A DNA stretch of 64,000 bases from NCBI RefSeq assembly GCF_026427595.1, contig NZ_CP101527.1, positions 815,001 through 879,000 on the forward strand, read 5' to 3'. The translations under genes were made by a program, and so were the position numbers. This stretch comes from Alkalimarinus sediminis (GTDB lineage: Bacteria; Pseudomonadota; Gammaproteobacteria; Pseudomonadales; Oleiphilaceae). The notes under the pieces are model-generated. The model made no database searches, was not told the origin of the DNA, and saw nothing but the letters and a program-made list of their open reading frames with translations. Shown here piece by piece: positions 18,028 to 29,562 of the stretch (positions within the stretch are counted from its first letter, which is position 1; each line of letters begins with the position of its first letter).

Positions 18028-19014
18028 ATGGCTCTAAAAACGAAAATAGCTTCAGTTATTATGGCAGCTACCGTAGGTATTGCTGCTTCAAGCGGGATTA
18101 ACGCATCACCTAAAGAGCAGCGTTTCATCACTATCGGAACCGGTGGCGTTACAGGGGTGTATTACCCTACAGGTGGGGCGATTTGTCGTTTAGTTAACAA
18201 GTCTCGAAAAGAGCATGGTATTCGTTGCTCTGTAGAGAGTACTGGCGGATCTATATACAACCTAAACACTATTCGTGAAGGTGAACTTGATATGGGTATT
18301 GTCCAGAGTGATTGGCAATTCCATGCTTATAACGGTACCAGTAAGTTCTCTGATGCAGGCGCAAACAAAGACTTACGCGCGGTTTTCTCTGTTCACCCAG
18401 AACCTTTCACTGTTGTAGCACGTAAAGATGCCAACATAAAAACTTTCGAAGACCTTAAAGGTAAGCGAGTAAACGTAGGTAATGCAGGTTCCGGCCAGCG
18501 TGCAACCATGGAGCTTTTGATGGCTGAAAATGGTTGGACTATGGATACCTTCAAGCTCGCTTCTGAGCTTAAGCCTTCAGAGCAATCAAAAGCATTGTGT
18601 GATAATAAAATCGATGCGATGGTTTATGTAGTAGGTATTCCTTCTGGCGCAATTAAAGAAGCAACTACTTCTTGTGATAGTGTAATTGTGCCAGTTGCCG
18701 GTGGTGCTGCGGATAAGCTGATTGCTGATAACCCATATTTCCGCAAAGCGACTATACCGGGTGGGATGTATCGTGGTACAGATAATGATGTTACGACATT
18801 TGGTGTAGGTGCAACATTTGTGACTTCATCTAATGTACCGGAAGATGTTATCTATCAAGTCACTAAAGCGGTATTCGAGAACTTTGATAGCTTCAAGCGA
18901 CTGCACCCAGCGTTTGAGAACTTAGTTAAAGAAGATATGGTTAAAGATGCGCTTTCTGCACCTTTACACCCAGGTGCTGTGAAGTACTATAAAGAAGCCG
19001 GATTGATTAAGTAA
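18028..19014 (+). CDS. TAXI-family TRAP transporter solute-binding protein
   Basis: This periplasmic receptor for a TRAP-type importer is 328 residues from ATG 18028. That start is chosen because AAAGGGA lies just before it and a normal signal peptide follows (MALKTK, hydrophobic core, cleavage near INA); the frame is open further upstream but without a signal sequence. The mature part opens with [19 protein letters not shown], the signature of the TAXI subfamily. Later motifs are GSGQRATME and the C-terminal [18 protein letters not shown] proteins often bind glutamate or other small carboxylates; the ligand here is unknown. Its permease gene follows. Confidence 0.93.
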   Translation: MALKTKIASVIMAATVGIAASSGINASPKEQRFITIGTGGVTGVYYPTGGAICRLVNKSRKEHGIRCSVESTGGSIYNLNTIREGELDMGIVQSDWQFHAYNGTSKFSDAGANKDLRAVFSVHPEPFTVVARKDANIKTFEDLKGKRVNVGNAGSGQRATMELLMAENGWTMDTFKLASELKPSEQSKALCDNKIDAMVYVVGIPSGAIKEATTSCDSVIVPVAGGAADKLIADNPYFRKATIPGGMYRGTDNDVTTFGVGATFVTSSNVPEDVIYQVTKAVFENFDSFKRLHPAFENLVKEDMVKDALSAPLHPGAVKYYKEAGLIK

Positions 19015-19027
19015 AATCTGAGCGCAT

Positions 19028-19056
19028 AACAAAAGGAGGCTTGCCTCCTTTTGTTT
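19028..19056 (+). terminator. Hairpin between the TRAP binding protein and permease
   Basis: A 13-bp perfect stem (AACAAAAGGAGGC / GCCTCCTTTTGTT) with a tiny loop lies between the two transporter genes. It could end most transcripts after the binding protein, which is usually needed in excess over the permease. Confidence 0.8.
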
Positions 19057-19182
19057 CTACAGTATGCAAATTTTTACAGTAGTCTCTTACTGGGCGTTGC
19101 TTTGTTAAGTTTTCTAGTTGATAAGTGGCTACTATAAACGTTTTCGTAAACCTTCTTCCAACAAGTAGGGTGTTTCCTCGTC

Positions 19183-21771
19183 ATGAATGAAGATAAACAG
19201 CATATGGATAGTGCAGCTGACTCCGAAAACCAAAAAGTAATTAATGATATTCTTCAGGCAGAGACAGGGGGGCGTGCATCCACTGGGATACCAGCCAAAA
19301 TTCTACTGATTGTTCCTCTGTGTTGGTCTCTATTTCAGTTGTGGGTTGCTTCACCGCTTCCATTTCAATTTGACTTTGGCGTATTTAACGAAGACCAAAC
19401 CAAATATATTCATTTGGCGTTTGCTCTATTCTTGGCATTTACCGCCTTTCCAATGTTTAAACGCAACACTGGTCGAATACCCCTTATAGACTGGATTTTC
19501 GCTGTTTTAGGTGTTGCAAGCGCACTGTATCTTCTGGTGTTTCGAAATGAGTTAGCAGGGCGTTCCGGTGCGCCTATTACCTTCGATCTCGTTATTGGTG
19601 TAATCGGGATGATTCTGCTGCTAGAGGCTACGAGGCGTAGTTTGGGGCTGCCGCTAATGGTTGTCGCCATCGTCTTTCTGATTTATACCTTTGGCGGGCC
19701 ATACATGCCAGACGTTATTGCACACAAGGGTGCAAGTTTAAGTAAAACGATCTCTCATCAATGGCTCACGACAGAGGGGGTCTTTGGTGTAGCCCTTGGG
19801 GTTTCGGCCAGTTTTGTATTTCTTTTCGTGTTGTTCGGCGCACTGCTCGAACGAGCAGGAGCAGGTAATTATTTTATTAAGGTCGCATACTCGTTGCTAG
19901 GGCATATGAGAGGTGGTCCTGCAAAAGCAGCGGTTGTATCTAGTGGTTTGAGTGGTCTTATATCGGGCTCTTCAATAGCCAACGTGGTAACCACTGGTAC
20001 GTTTACCATCCCTTTGATGAAACGAGTTGGTTTCCCTGCAACCAAAGCTGGCGCAGTAGAGGTTGCAGCTTCTACAAACGGACAATTAACCCCTCCTATT
20101 ATGGGCGCAGCCGCTTTCTTGATGGTTGAGTATGTTGGCATCTCCTATCTTGAAGTTATCAGACATGCGATTCTGCCGGCTTTGATTTCATATGTTGCAC
20201 TAGTCTACATCGTACACCTAGAAGCGCTTAAGCTTAATATGAAAGGCATCCCAAAGAGGGTTCAATCGACGGTGGCTCAAAAGCTTCTATCGTTTTTGAC
20301 TGTGTTTATTGGGCTGATGGTCATGACCGTGTTGGTCTATTACGGTTTGGGATGGATCAAAGATCTTGCTGGCGACTCCGCAGGTTTGGCCATAACCCCT
20401 CTTTTACTATTAGCGTATATAGGGTTGGTTAAGTACGCTTCTAAGTATCCACCGCTAGAGGTAGATGATGATAAAACTGATATGACTCAGTTGCCCGAAG
20501 TGGGGCCAACTGTCAAATCTGGCTTGCACTTTTTGCTGCCGGTAGTTGTGTTAGTTTGGATGTTGGCGGTTGAGCAGCGGTCTCCTGCATTGTCAGCTTT
20601 CTGGGCAACATTAGTGATGATCTTTATAGTGCTAACTCAAAAGCCTTTGTTTAGCTTTTTTAGAAGCCAGAAAGACTACTTGGCTTCTATAAAGGGAGGC
20701 ATTGATGACTGTTTTCATGCACTGGTAACCGGTGCTAGAAATATGGTTGGTATTGGGGTTGCGACGGCGGCCGCGGGTATAGTGGTTGGGACCGTTACGC
20801 TGACCGGTATTGGTCTTGTGATGACTGAGTTTGTGGAATTTATCTCTGGCGGTTCTATGATGATGATGCTCATCTTCACTGCGGTCATTAGTCTGATATT
20901 GGGGATGGGATTACCGACAACGGCAAACTATATTGTTGTATCAACATTAATGGCGCCCGTTATTGTTTCGCTAGGTGCTGAGCATGGGCTGATTGTGCCG
21001 TTAATCGCAGTCCACTTGTTTGTGTTCTATTTTGGTATTCTGGCTGATGATACGCCACCTGTCGGGCTGGCCGCCTATGCGGCTGCTGCAATCTCGGGTG
21101 CAGATCCAATTCGAACCGGCGTGCAAGGTTTTACCTACGATATTCGTACCGCTATTTTGCCGTTTATGTTTATTTTCAATACTCAGTTACTGTTGATTGG
21201 AGTAGACCACTGGTATCAATTACTGCTTGTTGTCACGTCAGCGGTTATAGCGATGCTTGTGTTTGCCGCGGCTACTCAGGGGTACTGGTTAGTTAAGTCT
21301 CGACTCTGGGAGTCTTTAATATTAGTGCTGATTGCATTCACAATGTTTAGGCCAGGTTTTTGGTGGGATATGATTTATCCGCCACTGGTACAGGTACAAG
21401 CAGAGTCAATCTATGAGCAGATTGACCAAACAGCGATTGACGGTCAGCTTAGAATGGTTGTAGAGGGTGAAACGCTGGATGGCGATCAGGTTAATAAGCG
21501 GGTAATGCTGACCATGGGTGAAGGCGAAACGGCAGCGGCACGGTTAAAAGAGTCAGGACTGGAACTCCGTAACGAAGACGGAAGGCTGTTTGTTGATATG
21601 ATGGGGTTTGGCTCTCAAGCTGAGCAGGCGGGTATGGACTTCGACTGGGAAATTATGGCGTTGGAGGTGGAGTCTGATCGTCCTAGTAAAGAGTGGATGT
21701 TTATCCCTGCGCTTCTTTTACTGATGCTGCTGGGGTGGAATCAGCTTAGGCGGAGAGAGACAGCAGCATAG
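19183..21771 (+). CDS. TRAP transporter fused permease (DctQM-type) with DUF3394 tail
   Basis: This 862-residue inner-membrane protein fuses the small (4-helix) and large (12-helix) TRAP permease subunits, the usual form for TAXI systems. The N-terminal part has helices at about 45-180. The large subunit begins near 200 and includes the motif FGALLERAGAG and the two glycine-rich repeats GLISGSSIANVVTTG and GMGLPTTANYIVVSTLMAP. The last 130 residues contain a soluble segment flanked by membrane helices that matches DUF3394, a common C-terminal extension. Import is driven by a sodium or proton gradient. It pairs with the binding protein upstream. Confidence 0.93.
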   Translation: MNEDKQHMDSAADSENQKVINDILQAETGGRASTGIPAKILLIVPLCWSLFQLWVASPLPFQFDFGVFNEDQTKYIHLAFALFLAFTAFPMFKRNTGRIPLIDWIFAVLGVASALYLLVFRNELAGRSGAPITFDLVIGVIGMILLLEATRRSLGLPLMVVAIVFLIYTFGGPYMPDVIAHKGASLSKTISHQWLTTEGVFGVALGVSASFVFLFVLFGALLERAGAGNYFIKVAYSLLGHMRGGPAKAAVVSSGLSGLISGSSIANVVTTGTFTIPLMKRVGFPATKAGAVEVAASTNGQLTPPIMGAAAFLMVEYVGISYLEVIRHAILPALISYVALVYIVHLEALKLNMKGIPKRVQSTVAQKLLSFLTVFIGLMVMTVLVYYGLGWIKDLAGDSAGLAITPLLLLAYIGLVKYASKYPPLEVDDDKTDMTQLPEVGPTVKSGLHFLLPVVVLVWMLAVEQRSPALSAFWATLVMIFIVLTQKPLFSFFRSQKDYLASIKGGIDDCFHALVTGARNMVGIGVATAAAGIVVGTVTLTGIGLVMTEFVEFISGGSMMMMLIFTAVISLILGMGLPTTANYIVVSTLMAPVIVSLGAEHGLIVPLIAVHLFVFYFGILADDTPPVGLAAYAAAAISGADPIRTGVQGFTYDIRTAILPFMFIFNTQLLLIGVDHWYQLLLVVTSAVIAMLVFAAATQGYWLVKSRLWESLILVLIAFTMFRPGFWWDMIYPPLVQVQAESIYEQIDQTAIDGQLRMVVEGETLDGDQVNKRVMLTMGEGETAAARLKESGLELRNEDGRLFVDMMGFGSQAEQAGMDFDWEIMALEVESDRPSKEWMFIPALLLLMLLGWNQLRRRETAA

Positions 21772-21788
21772 TCTCACTGTCACTATCG

Positions 21789-21819
21789 AAAAACAGGTCT
21801 ATGGACCTGTTTTTTTTTG
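21789..21819 (+). terminator. Intrinsic terminator behind the TRAP permease
   Basis: Stem AAAACAGGTC / GACCTGTTTT with loop TATG, followed by further T residues. Confidence 0.92.
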
Positions 21820-21863
21820 TCTGTTCGGTGGAGGCCAATGTTCTGTTCGGTGGAGGCCAATGT
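21820..21863. repeat. 22-bp exact tandem duplication
   Basis: The unit beginning TCTGTTCGGTGG and ending GGCCAATGT occurs at 21820-21841 and again at 21842-21863, without mismatch. It sits between the TRAP terminator and the thrS promoter region. Confidence 0.95.
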
Positions 21864-21977
21864 ATTGAGTGGCTTGATATTTGTTAACCATACATCTATT
21901 GGGAAACTAAAATGTTATAACTAATGGTATTCGCTAATTCATCTTGCTAGAATCGCCCGTTCGTTTTTTTCAATCAT

Positions 21978-21998
21978 GTGATCTTTAGTAGGGATCAC
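21978..21998 (+). promoter_or_regulatory. Candidate ThrRS operator: tRNA-Thr anticodon-arm mimic
   Basis: In the thrS leader, GTGATCT (21978-21984) and GGATCAC (21992-21998) form a 7-bp stem around the 7-base loop TTAGTAG. Numbered as an anticodon loop this gives U33, A34-G35-U36 and A37. G35 and U36 are the threonine anticodon bases read by ThrRS. The hairpin ends six bases before the ribosome binding site (AAAGGGG) of thrS. In E. coli, ThrRS represses its own mRNA by binding such a mimic just before the ribosome binding site. Confidence 0.5.
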
Positions 21999-22019
21999 CA
22001 CTGAAAGGGGTTTTATTCT

Positions 22020-23942
22020 ATGCCAGTCATCACTCTTCCTGACGGGAGTCAGCGTTCTTTTGATAGTTCTACAACAGTTGCAGGTGTTGCAGCTGATATT
22101 GGTCCCGGGCTAGCAAAAGCTGCATTAGCCGGAAAGGTAAACGGCGAGCTTGTTGATACATCGTATACTATTGATCAAGATGTAGATCTTGCAATTATTA
22201 CTGACCGAGATGAAGAAGGGCTGGAAATAATAAGACACTCTACCGCGCACCTTTTAGCGATGGCGACACAAGAACTGTTTCCGTCTGCGCAGGTAACCAT
22301 CGGGCCCGTGATTGAAGATGGTTTCTACTATGACTTTGCCTTCGAACGTCCATTTACGCCAGACGATCTTACGTTAATTGAAAAGCGAATGTCCGAGATC
22401 GCAAAACAGGGTTTGCCGGTATCTCGTTCTGTGATGTCTCGAGAGCAGGCGATCACGCTATTTGAGCAAAAGGGTGAAAAGTACAAAGTTGAAATAATAA
22501 AAGATATTCCTGGCGATCAAGATCTATCTTTCTATAGCCAAGGGGACTTTATAGATCTGTGTCGTGGTCCTCACGTGCCGTCAACGTCAAACCTCAAATA
22601 CTTTAAACTAATGAAGGTGGCAGGTGCCTATTGGCGTGGCGACTCTAATAATGAGATGTTGACTCGTGTTTATGGCACTGCTTGGTCAAACAAAAAAGAC
22701 CTGAAAGCCTATGTTCATCGCCTTGAAGAAGCTGAAAAGCGCGATCATCGTAAAATCGCCAAGAAGCTAAATCTGTTTCATACACAAGAAGAAGCACCTG
22801 GCATGGTATTCTGGCACTCAAAAGGCTGGACTATATATAATGTTTTAGAAAGTTATATGCGCAATGTACTGAATCGACAGGGTTATCAAGAGGTCAAAAC
22901 GCCTCAGTTGGTAGACCGGTCTTTGTGGGAGAAGTCAGGGCATTGGGATAAGTTCAGTGATATGATGTTTACTACTCACTCTGAAAGTCGCGATTTTGCG
23001 GTTAAACCCATGAACTGCCCATGTCATGTTCAGATTTTTAACCAAGGTCTAAAAAGCCACAAAGATCTCCCATTGCGACTAGCTGAGTTCGGTTCTTGTC
23101 ATCGCAACGAACCATCAGGTACGTTGCATGGGTTAATGCGGGTTCGCAACTTTACTCAGGATGATGCTCATATCTTCTGTTCTGAAGATCAAATGCAGGA
23201 TGAAGTAAGTCGTTTTATTGATCTGCTATTTGAAGTCTATCGTGATTTTGGTTTTGAAGATGTACTGTTGAAACTGTCTACTCGTCCAGAGAAGCGTGTT
23301 GGTTCGGATGAGGTTTGGGACCGTTCAGAAGCAGCACTTGAAGAAGCGCTGAATAGCAAAGGGCTTGATTGGGAGCTGTTGCCTGGAGAAGGTGCGTTTT
23401 ATGGTCCGAAAATCGAATTCTCGTTAAAAGATTGTATTGGTCGAGTATGGCAGTGTGGCACGATTCAAGTTGACTTCTCGATGCCGGGTCGCTTGAGTGC
23501 ACAATATGTATCAGATGACCAAAGTCGACAGACTCCGGTCATGTTGCACCGAGCAATTCTAGGTTCGTTTGAGCGATTTATTGGTATTTTGATCGAACAT
23601 TACGAAGGAGCGTTTCCGTTTTGGTTAGCGCCTGAACAAGTCGCTATTCTCAATATTACTGATCGACAGGATGATTATTGTCAAAAATTGTCAGAAAAGT
23701 TGCAAGATATGGGATATCGAGTACATATTGACTTGAGAAACGAGAAGATTGGATTTAAAATCCGTGAGCACACATTAAACAAGATTCCTTATCTGCTCGT
23801 TATAGGAGATAAGGAAGTAGAAAATAAAACGGTCGCCATTCGCACACGCACCGGTGAAGATCTAGGTGTAATGACATTGGAAGAGCTTGAAGTAGTATTC
23901 CAAAAAGAAATGGCGAGAAAAGGTCGGATTACAACGGAGTAA
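22020..23942 (+). CDS. thrS: Threonyl-tRNA synthetase
   Basis: ThrRS charges tRNA-Thr and edits mischarged serine. The 640 residues match the E. coli enzyme (642). Residues 1-61 are the TGS domain (PDGSQRSF). The editing domain follows with [10 protein letters not shown] near 73. The class II core carries GMVFWHSKG near 260, [10 protein letters not shown] with the zinc-ligand cysteine near 335 and [10 protein letters not shown] as motif 2. The anticodon-binding domain fills the last 110 residues. AAAGGGG nine bases before the ATG is the ribosome binding site, and a tRNA-like hairpin sits just upstream of it. The gene is followed after five bases by infC. Confidence 0.98.
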   Translation: MPVITLPDGSQRSFDSSTTVAGVAADIGPGLAKAALAGKVNGELVDTSYTIDQDVDLAIITDRDEEGLEIIRHSTAHLLAMATQELFPSAQVTIGPVIEDGFYYDFAFERPFTPDDLTLIEKRMSEIAKQGLPVSRSVMSREQAITLFEQKGEKYKVEIIKDIPGDQDLSFYSQGDFIDLCRGPHVPSTSNLKYFKLMKVAGAYWRGDSNNEMLTRVYGTAWSNKKDLKAYVHRLEEAEKRDHRKIAKKLNLFHTQEEAPGMVFWHSKGWTIYNVLESYMRNVLNRQGYQEVKTPQLVDRSLWEKSGHWDKFSDMMFTTHSESRDFAVKPMNCPCHVQIFNQGLKSHKDLPLRLAEFGSCHRNEPSGTLHGLMRVRNFTQDDAHIFCSEDQMQDEVSRFIDLLFEVYRDFGFEDVLLKLSTRPEKRVGSDEVWDRSEAALEEALNSKGLDWELLPGEGAFYGPKIEFSLKDCIGRVWQCGTIQVDFSMPGRLSAQYVSDDQSRQTPVMLHRAILGSFERFIGILIEHYEGAFPFWLAPEQVAILNITDRQDDYCQKLSEKLQDMGYRVHIDLRNEKIGFKIREHTLNKIPYLLVIGDKEVENKTVAIRTRTGEDLGVMTLEELEVVFQKEMARKGRITTE

Positions 23943-23947
23943 TAACA

Positions 23948-24484
23948 ATTAAGCGTAATAGTCAGGGTAGCCGAGCAAAAAAAGCTCTAATTAACCAAAA
24001 TATTACAGCTACAGAGTGTCGCCTTATTGGGGCGGACGGTGACCAAGTTGGGGTCGTAGCGATTGAAGAAGCCTTAGAATTGGCTCAGAAAGCCAGTCTC
24101 GACTTGGTGCAAATAGCCGACTCTGACCCGGTAGTCTGTAAGATTATGGACTTCGGTAAAAAGGTTTTTGAAGAAAAGAAGCAGAAAGCAGCACAGCGCA
24201 AGAAGCAAAAACAGACCCAGGTTAAAGAAATCAAATTAAGACCAGGGACGGAAGAAGGGGATTATCAGGTAAAACTGCGCAACCTGATACGTTTCCTTGA
24301 AGCCGGGGATAAAGCCAAGGTAACTATTCGTTATCGAGGCCGCGAAATGGCACATCAGGAGATCGGCATGCAACTGCTTAACCGAATCGAGTCAGATTTG
24401 GAAGAGTATGGAGCTGTTGAACAAAGGCCGAAGATGGAAGGTCGGCAGATGATGATGGTAATCGCCCCGAAAAAGAAAAAGTAA
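23948..24484 (+). CDS. infC: Translation initiation factor IF-3, starting at ATT
   Basis: IF-3 keeps the ribosomal subunits apart and checks the start codon. No ATG, GTG or TTG gives a full-length protein: the first usual start in frame (TTG at 24080) would remove the N-terminal domain. ATT at 23948 is preceded by ACGGAG at eight bases and opens 178 residues: [19 protein letters not shown], then the conserved [13 protein letters not shown] and KIMDFGK stretches and the C-terminal domain with [19 protein letters not shown] rare AUU start is a family hallmark: IF-3 discriminates against it and so limits its own synthesis. The gene follows thrS by five bases. Confidence 0.95.
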   Translation: MKRNSQGSRAKKALINQNITATECRLIGADGDQVGVVAIEEALELAQKASLDLVQIADSDPVVCKIMDFGKKVFEEKKQKAAQRKKQKQTQVKEIKLRPGTEEGDYQVKLRNLIRFLEAGDKAKVTIRYRGREMAHQEIGMQLLNRIESDLEEYGAVEQRPKMEGRQMMMVIAPKKKK

Positions 24485-24611
24485 CACTGACGTTAATAGA
24501 ACTCTCTGAAGAGTATTTAGTTTCAAGCAATTGAAATTCTAGATATGCATTTGGAGGGGTTTTCTATTATCTGAGTTACTCCTTTTATTAACGAATGCGG
24601 AGTTATGTATT

Positions 24612-24800
24612 ATGCCAAAAATGAAAACTAAGCGCGGGGCAGCAAAGCGCTTTAAAAAGACAGCTAGCGGATTTAAGCACAAGCAATCCTTCACCAGCCA
24701 CATTCTGACAAAGAAAAGCACCAAGCGTAAGCGTCAGTTACGTGGTTGTAAGCAAGTAGCAGCGAGTGATCAGCCATTGATCAAACGTATGTTAGCTTAA
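24612..24800 (+). CDS. rpmI: Ribosomal protein bL35
   Basis: The 62-residue, strongly basic protein of the large subunit begins with [17 protein letters not shown] and ends with IKRMLA, both typical of bL35 (64-65 residues in most bacteria). The ATG follows GCGGAG. The 127-base leader behind infC contains a small hairpin (TTTCAA-GCAA-TTGAAA near 24522) and a GGAGGGG tract; in E. coli the equivalent leader is where bL20 represses its own operon, so a similar control is possible. Confidence 0.97.
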   Translation: MPKMKTKRGAAKRFKKTASGFKHKQSFTSHILTKKSTKRKRQLRGCKQVAASDQPLIKRMLA

Positions 24801-24838
24801 TAATCGCCTTATTAAAGATTAGATAGAAGGATTGTAAT

Positions 24839-25195
24839 ATGCCTCGCGTAAAACGTGGTGTCGTCGCACGTCGTCGTCACAAAAAAGTTCTAAAGCAAGC
24901 TAAAGGTTACTATGGAGCTCGTAGTCGAGTATTTAGAGTAGCAAAACAGGCGGTTATCAAAGCAGGTCAATATGCTTACCGTGACCGTCGTCAGCGTAAG
25001 CGTCAGTTCCGTGCACTATGGATCGCGCGTATCAATGCTGGAGCTCGTATCAACGGTATGTCATACAGCCGTTTGATTGCAGGACTGAAAAAAGCAAATG
25101 TTGAAATTGATCGTAAAGTCCTAGCTGACTTAGCGATGAATGAGAAACAAGCATTTGCAGCAGTTGTAGAAACCGCGAAAGCAGCGCTTGCTTAA
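24839..25195 (+). CDS. rplT: Ribosomal protein bL20
   Basis: At 118 residues it has exactly the usual length. It begins [19 protein letters not shown] and has the long basic helix with [15 protein letters not shown] that binds 23S rRNA early in large-subunit assembly. The C-terminal globular part ([20 protein letters not shown]) is also conserved. AAGGA before the ATG is the ribosome binding site. In E. coli bL20 is the repressor of the rpmI-rplT unit. Confidence 0.98.
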   Translation: MPRVKRGVVARRRHKKVLKQAKGYYGARSRVFRVAKQAVIKAGQYAYRDRRQRKRQFRALWIARINAGARINGMSYSRLIAGLKKANVEIDRKVLADLAMNEKQAFAAVVETAKAALA

Positions 25196-25287
25196 GCCGA
25201 AATTCTCAATTGTAAGAAGTATGCAAGAAGCAGCGATTTGATAGTTAAGCCTGATATATGGGTTCTATTAAATTGATGTGGTCAAAC

Positions 25288-25324
25288 AATAGGGGAAGAG
25301 GCAGCTCTTCCCCTATTTTTGTTT
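25288..25324 (+). terminator. Attenuator-like terminator before pheS
   Basis: A 13-bp perfect stem (AATAGGGGAAGAG / CTCTTCCCCTATT) with loop GCAG is followed by TTTGTTTT. It lies between rplT and pheS and ends 14 bases before the pheS start. In E. coli a terminator at the equivalent place is part of phenylalanine-controlled attenuation through the PheM leader peptide. No phenylalanine-rich leader frame is visible here. Confidence 0.85.
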
Positions 25325-25337
25325 TGGAGAAGGTTAG

Positions 25338-26336
<999 letters not shown>

Positions 26337-26525
26337 TTTAAATATGCCTTGAGATCGGCGACGATAAATATCATAAGTTGTTGTTAAAAGGCAGATATTG
26401 TTAATGTTTTTGTAGTCTGTACACCTCGTTTGTATGGATATACCGGAAAGTAATACTGAGTAATTTGTCGCATCTAAAGCAGGCGAGTCATCTTTCCGAT
26501 TCAACACCCAATTAGTGAGAAGATA

Positions 26526-28898
26526 ATGAAATTCAGCGAACAGTGGCTTAGGGAGTGGGTTAACCCCGATATCAATACAGAAGAATTGGTTTCACAAATT
26601 ACCATGGCTGGTTTGGAAGTTGATGGTGTGGAACTGGTTGCTGGTGAGTTTGTTGGTGTTGTGGTTGGTGAAGTGTTATCGACTGAAAAGCACCCAGATG
26701 CAGATAAACTAAGTGTTTGTCAGGTTAGCGCAGGGGATGAAACCTTCCAGGTTGTGTGTGGCGCGCCTAATGTAAGAGCTGGGTTAAAGGTTCCTTTTGC
26801 CACTATTGGCGCTGTTTTGCCTGGCAATTTCAAAATCAAGAAAGCAAAACTAAGGGGTGTCGAATCGCAAGGCATGCTTTGCGCTGAAGCTGAACTCGGT
26901 ATGTCTGATGCTTCGGATGGCTTAATGGAATTACCTGTTGATGCACCAACAGGTCAAGATTTCAGAGAGTATATGAACCTAAATGACCGAATGATTGAAG
27001 TTGATCTTACACCCAATAGAAGCGACTGCTTATCAATAGCGGGTTTGGCTAGAGAAGTCGGTGTATTAAATAAGATCCTGGTCGACAAGCCAAAAATTAA
27101 TGCTGTAGTGCCAACAATCAAAGATACGTTCCCAATTAATGTTGATGCACCCGCCTGCTGCCCTCGATATATCGGCCGTGTTATAAAAGACATAAACGTT
27201 AACGCTGAATCACCGTTATGGATGCAAGAAAAGCTTAGACGAAGTGGTTTAAGAAGTATTGATCCAGTGGTTGACGTCACTAACTATATATTGCTTGAGT
27301 TTGGTCAGCCCATGCATGCTTTTGACCTGGATAAGCTATCTGGTTCAATTAATGTGAGAATGGCAAATGACAACGAAAAAATTACTTTGTTAGATGGCCA
27401 AGAGGTTGAATTACGTTCAAACACCTTAGTGATTGCTGATGAAGCACAAGCGCTTGCAATTGCCGGTGTAATGGGCGGCGAGTATTCAGCTGTAAGCGAA
27501 AATACTACAAATATATTCTTAGAATGTGCGTTTTTTGAGCCCATCAGCATCGCAGGTAAAGCACGATCTTACGGACTGCATACCGACTCTTCGCATCGCT
27601 TCGAGCGAGGCGTTGACTACAAACTACAGAGTAAAATGATTGAACGAGCCACAGAGCTTCTGCTAGAGATAGTTGGTGGGAATGCTGGCCCTATATCTGA
27701 AAATGTGTCAACTTCCGATCTACCATCAAGAGAGTTAGTAGAGCTTAGGTATGCCAGAGTTGAATCTCTTTTGGGGCTCAAAATAGATAAAACAGAAGTT
27801 GAAGAAATTCTGACACGTCTCGGTTTACACGTTGATAAATTAACCAAAGACGGTTGGTTGATTAAGGTACCTTCATATCGCTTTGATATCTCGATTGAGG
27901 CAGACCTTATTGAAGAGGTTGGCCGTATCTATGGCTATAACAATCTTCCGGTTACTCAGCCCGTAGGCAGTTTAGCCTTAAAGCCTTGTGATGAGTCTAT
28001 AACGCCTATTGCTGACATTCAAAATCATTTGGTGACATTAGGCTACCAAGAAGCGATTACTTACAGTTTTGTTGACCCTGAGCTTCAGCAGAAGCTTGAT
28101 CCTGAAAATGAAGGCATCGCGCTTGCAAATCCAATATCGGCAGATTTATCTGTGATGCGTACGTCGTTGTGGACAGGACTTCTTAAAGCGCTCTTATACA
28201 ATCAAAACCGCCAGCAAGATCGCGTGCGACTATTCGAAACAGGGTTACGTTTTGTTAAAAAAGGTGATGATATTGACCAGTCACCCATGCTGGCCGGTGT
28301 CGTCAGCGGTAGTCGGCTCCCCGAAAACTGGACGGGTGGGCGCGACTCAGTAGACTTTTTTGATGTTAAAGCTGATTTGGAGTCGCTACTATCCCGATTA
28401 GGTAGTGGTTTTGAGTTCAAAAAAGGTAGTTTACCTGCATTGCACCCCGGCCAAGCTGCTGAAATTGTTAAAAATGGTGAAATAGTTGGCTATTTGGGCG
28501 CTTTGCACCCAGAAATTCACAAATCGTTGAATTTAAATGGCTCGGTTTATTTATTTGAGCTATGCTTAAATCAAATCGTTAAAGGTAACGTGCCGCAATG
28601 TAAAGAATTTTCGAAATTTCCGGAAGTTCGCAGAGATTTAGCTATTATTGTTAATAAGGAAGTACAGTTTAACGATGTTAGATCTGCAATCATTGAAAAG
28701 GCAGGTGATTTTCTGATTGATTTGAATGTGTTTGATGTTTATCAGGGGCAGGGCGTTGAACCAGGCAAGAAGAGCTTGGCCATCGGTGTAACTTGGCAGC
28801 ATGTAGAAAGAACACTCAATGATGATGAAATTACTCAGACTTTCAACGATATAATTGATGTATTAAAAGACCGATTTGGTGCAATACTAAGGAGTTGA
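26526..28898 (+). CDS. pheT: Phenylalanyl-tRNA synthetase beta subunit
   Basis: The 790-residue beta subunit (795 in E. coli) has the expected domain order. First comes an N-terminal EMAP-type tRNA-binding domain (about 39-148, with [12 protein letters not shown]). The B3/B4 editing domain follows near 210-380 ([20 protein letters not shown]), then the B5 domain (about 400-475) and the catalytic-like core. The C-terminal ferredoxin-fold anticodon-binding domain fills the last 90 residues ([15 protein letters not shown]). It starts 189 bases after pheS, a longer gap than usual. Its stop lies just before ihfA. Confidence 0.98.
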   Translation: MKFSEQWLREWVNPDINTEELVSQITMAGLEVDGVELVAGEFVGVVVGEVLSTEKHPDADKLSVCQVSAGDETFQVVCGAPNVRAGLKVPFATIGAVLPGNFKIKKAKLRGVESQGMLCAEAELGMSDASDGLMELPVDAPTGQDFREYMNLNDRMIEVDLTPNRSDCLSIAGLAREVGVLNKILVDKPKINAVVPTIKDTFPINVDAPACCPRYIGRVIKDINVNAESPLWMQEKLRRSGLRSIDPVVDVTNYILLEFGQPMHAFDLDKLSGSINVRMANDNEKITLLDGQEVELRSNTLVIADEAQALAIAGVMGGEYSAVSENTTNIFLECAFFEPISIAGKARSYGLHTDSSHRFERGVDYKLQSKMIERATELLLEIVGGNAGPISENVSTSDLPSRELVELRYARVESLLGLKIDKTEVEEILTRLGLHVDKLTKDGWLIKVPSYRFDISIEADLIEEVGRIYGYNNLPVTQPVGSLALKPCDESITPIADIQNHLVTLGYQEAITYSFVDPELQQKLDPENEGIALANPISADLSVMRTSLWTGLLKALLYNQNRQQDRVRLFETGLRFVKKGDDIDQSPMLAGVVSGSRLPENWTGGRDSVDFFDVKADLESLLSRLGSGFEFKKGSLPALHPGQAAEIVKNGEIVGYLGALHPEIHKSLNLNGSVYLFELCLNQIVKGNVPQCKEFSKFPEVRRDLAIIVNKEVQFNDVRSAIIEKAGDFLIDLNVFDVYQGQGVEPGKKSLAIGVTWQHVERTLNDDEITQTFNDIIDVLKDRFGAILRS

Positions 28899-28902
28899 AT
28901 GT

Positions 28903-29205
28903 ATGGGGGCTTTAACAAAGGCTGATATGGCTGAGCGCCTCTATGAAGAAGTAGGCTTGAATAAAAGGGAAGCAAAGGAGATGGTAGAGTCATTCTTTGA
29001 CGAAGTCAGATCCTCTCTTGGTCATAATGAGCAGGTAAAGCTTTCTGGATTCGGGAACTTTGATCTTCGAGACAAAAAACAGAGACCTGGCCGCAACCCA
29101 AAAACCGGCGAAGAGATTCCGATAACTGCTCGTAGGGTAGTTACTTTTCGTCCTGGACAGAAGTTAAAAGCAAAAGTAGAAGCATATGCTGGAACCCAGT
29201 CATAA
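28903..29205 (+). CDS. ihfA: Integration host factor alpha subunit
   Basis: IHF is the DNA-bending heterodimer used in recombination, replication and sigma-54 promoters. The 100 residues match the family. The beta-arm that inserts into the minor groove carries [17 protein letters not shown] with the conserved proline, and the body motif VKLSGFGNF is present. The ribosome binding site AAGGAG lies inside the end of pheT, so the two genes are translationally close. The pheT-ihfA order is general in gammaproteobacteria. Confidence 0.97.
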   Translation: MGALTKADMAERLYEEVGLNKREAKEMVESFFDEVRSSLGHNEQVKLSGFGNFDLRDKKQRPGRNPKTGEEIPITARRVVTFRPGQKLKAKVEAYAGTQS

Positions 29206-29542
29206 CGACGAATTGCCCCCAATACCGGGCAAACGCTACTTTACTATTGGTGAAGTAAGTGATTTATGTAGCGTAAAAGCGCACGTTTTACGTTATTGGG
29301 AACAAGAGTTTCCTCAGTTGTCGCCTGTTAAGAGACGCGGTAATCGACGCTATTATCAGCGACAAGATGTGTTAACCATACGTCAGATTCGCAGCTTGCT
29401 TTATGACCAGGGTTACACTATTGGGGGGGCGAAGCAAAAACTCACTAATGAAGATAGTGTAGAAGACTCTACTCAATATCATCAGATAATCCATCAGATG
29501 ATTGCTGAATTAGAAGATGTTTTAGCGGTTCTTAATAGTTAA
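29186..29542 (+). CDS. MerR-family transcriptional regulator
   Basis: The 118-residue protein has a MerR-type winged helix at residues 18-88 ([20 protein letters not shown], then [16 protein letters not shown]) and a short C-terminal dimerisation helix. There are no cysteines in the effector region, so it is not a metal sensor of the MerR or CueR type. The gene overlaps the end of ihfA by 20 bases, a conserved arrangement in Pseudomonas and relatives. Its regulon is unknown. Confidence 0.92.
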   Translation: MLEPSHNDELPPIPGKRYFTIGEVSDLCSVKAHVLRYWEQEFPQLSPVKRRGNRRYYQRQDVLTIRQIRSLLYDQGYTIGGAKQKLTNEDSVEDSTQYHQIIHQMIAELEDVLAVLNS

Positions 29543-29562
29543 AGCTAGTGCATACTGAAGCT

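Noticed and set aside
25205-25337. Search for a phenylalanine leader peptide before pheS
   Set aside because: The short frames here (for example one beginning ATGCAAGAAGC and one beginning ATGGGTTCT) contain no run of Phe codons.
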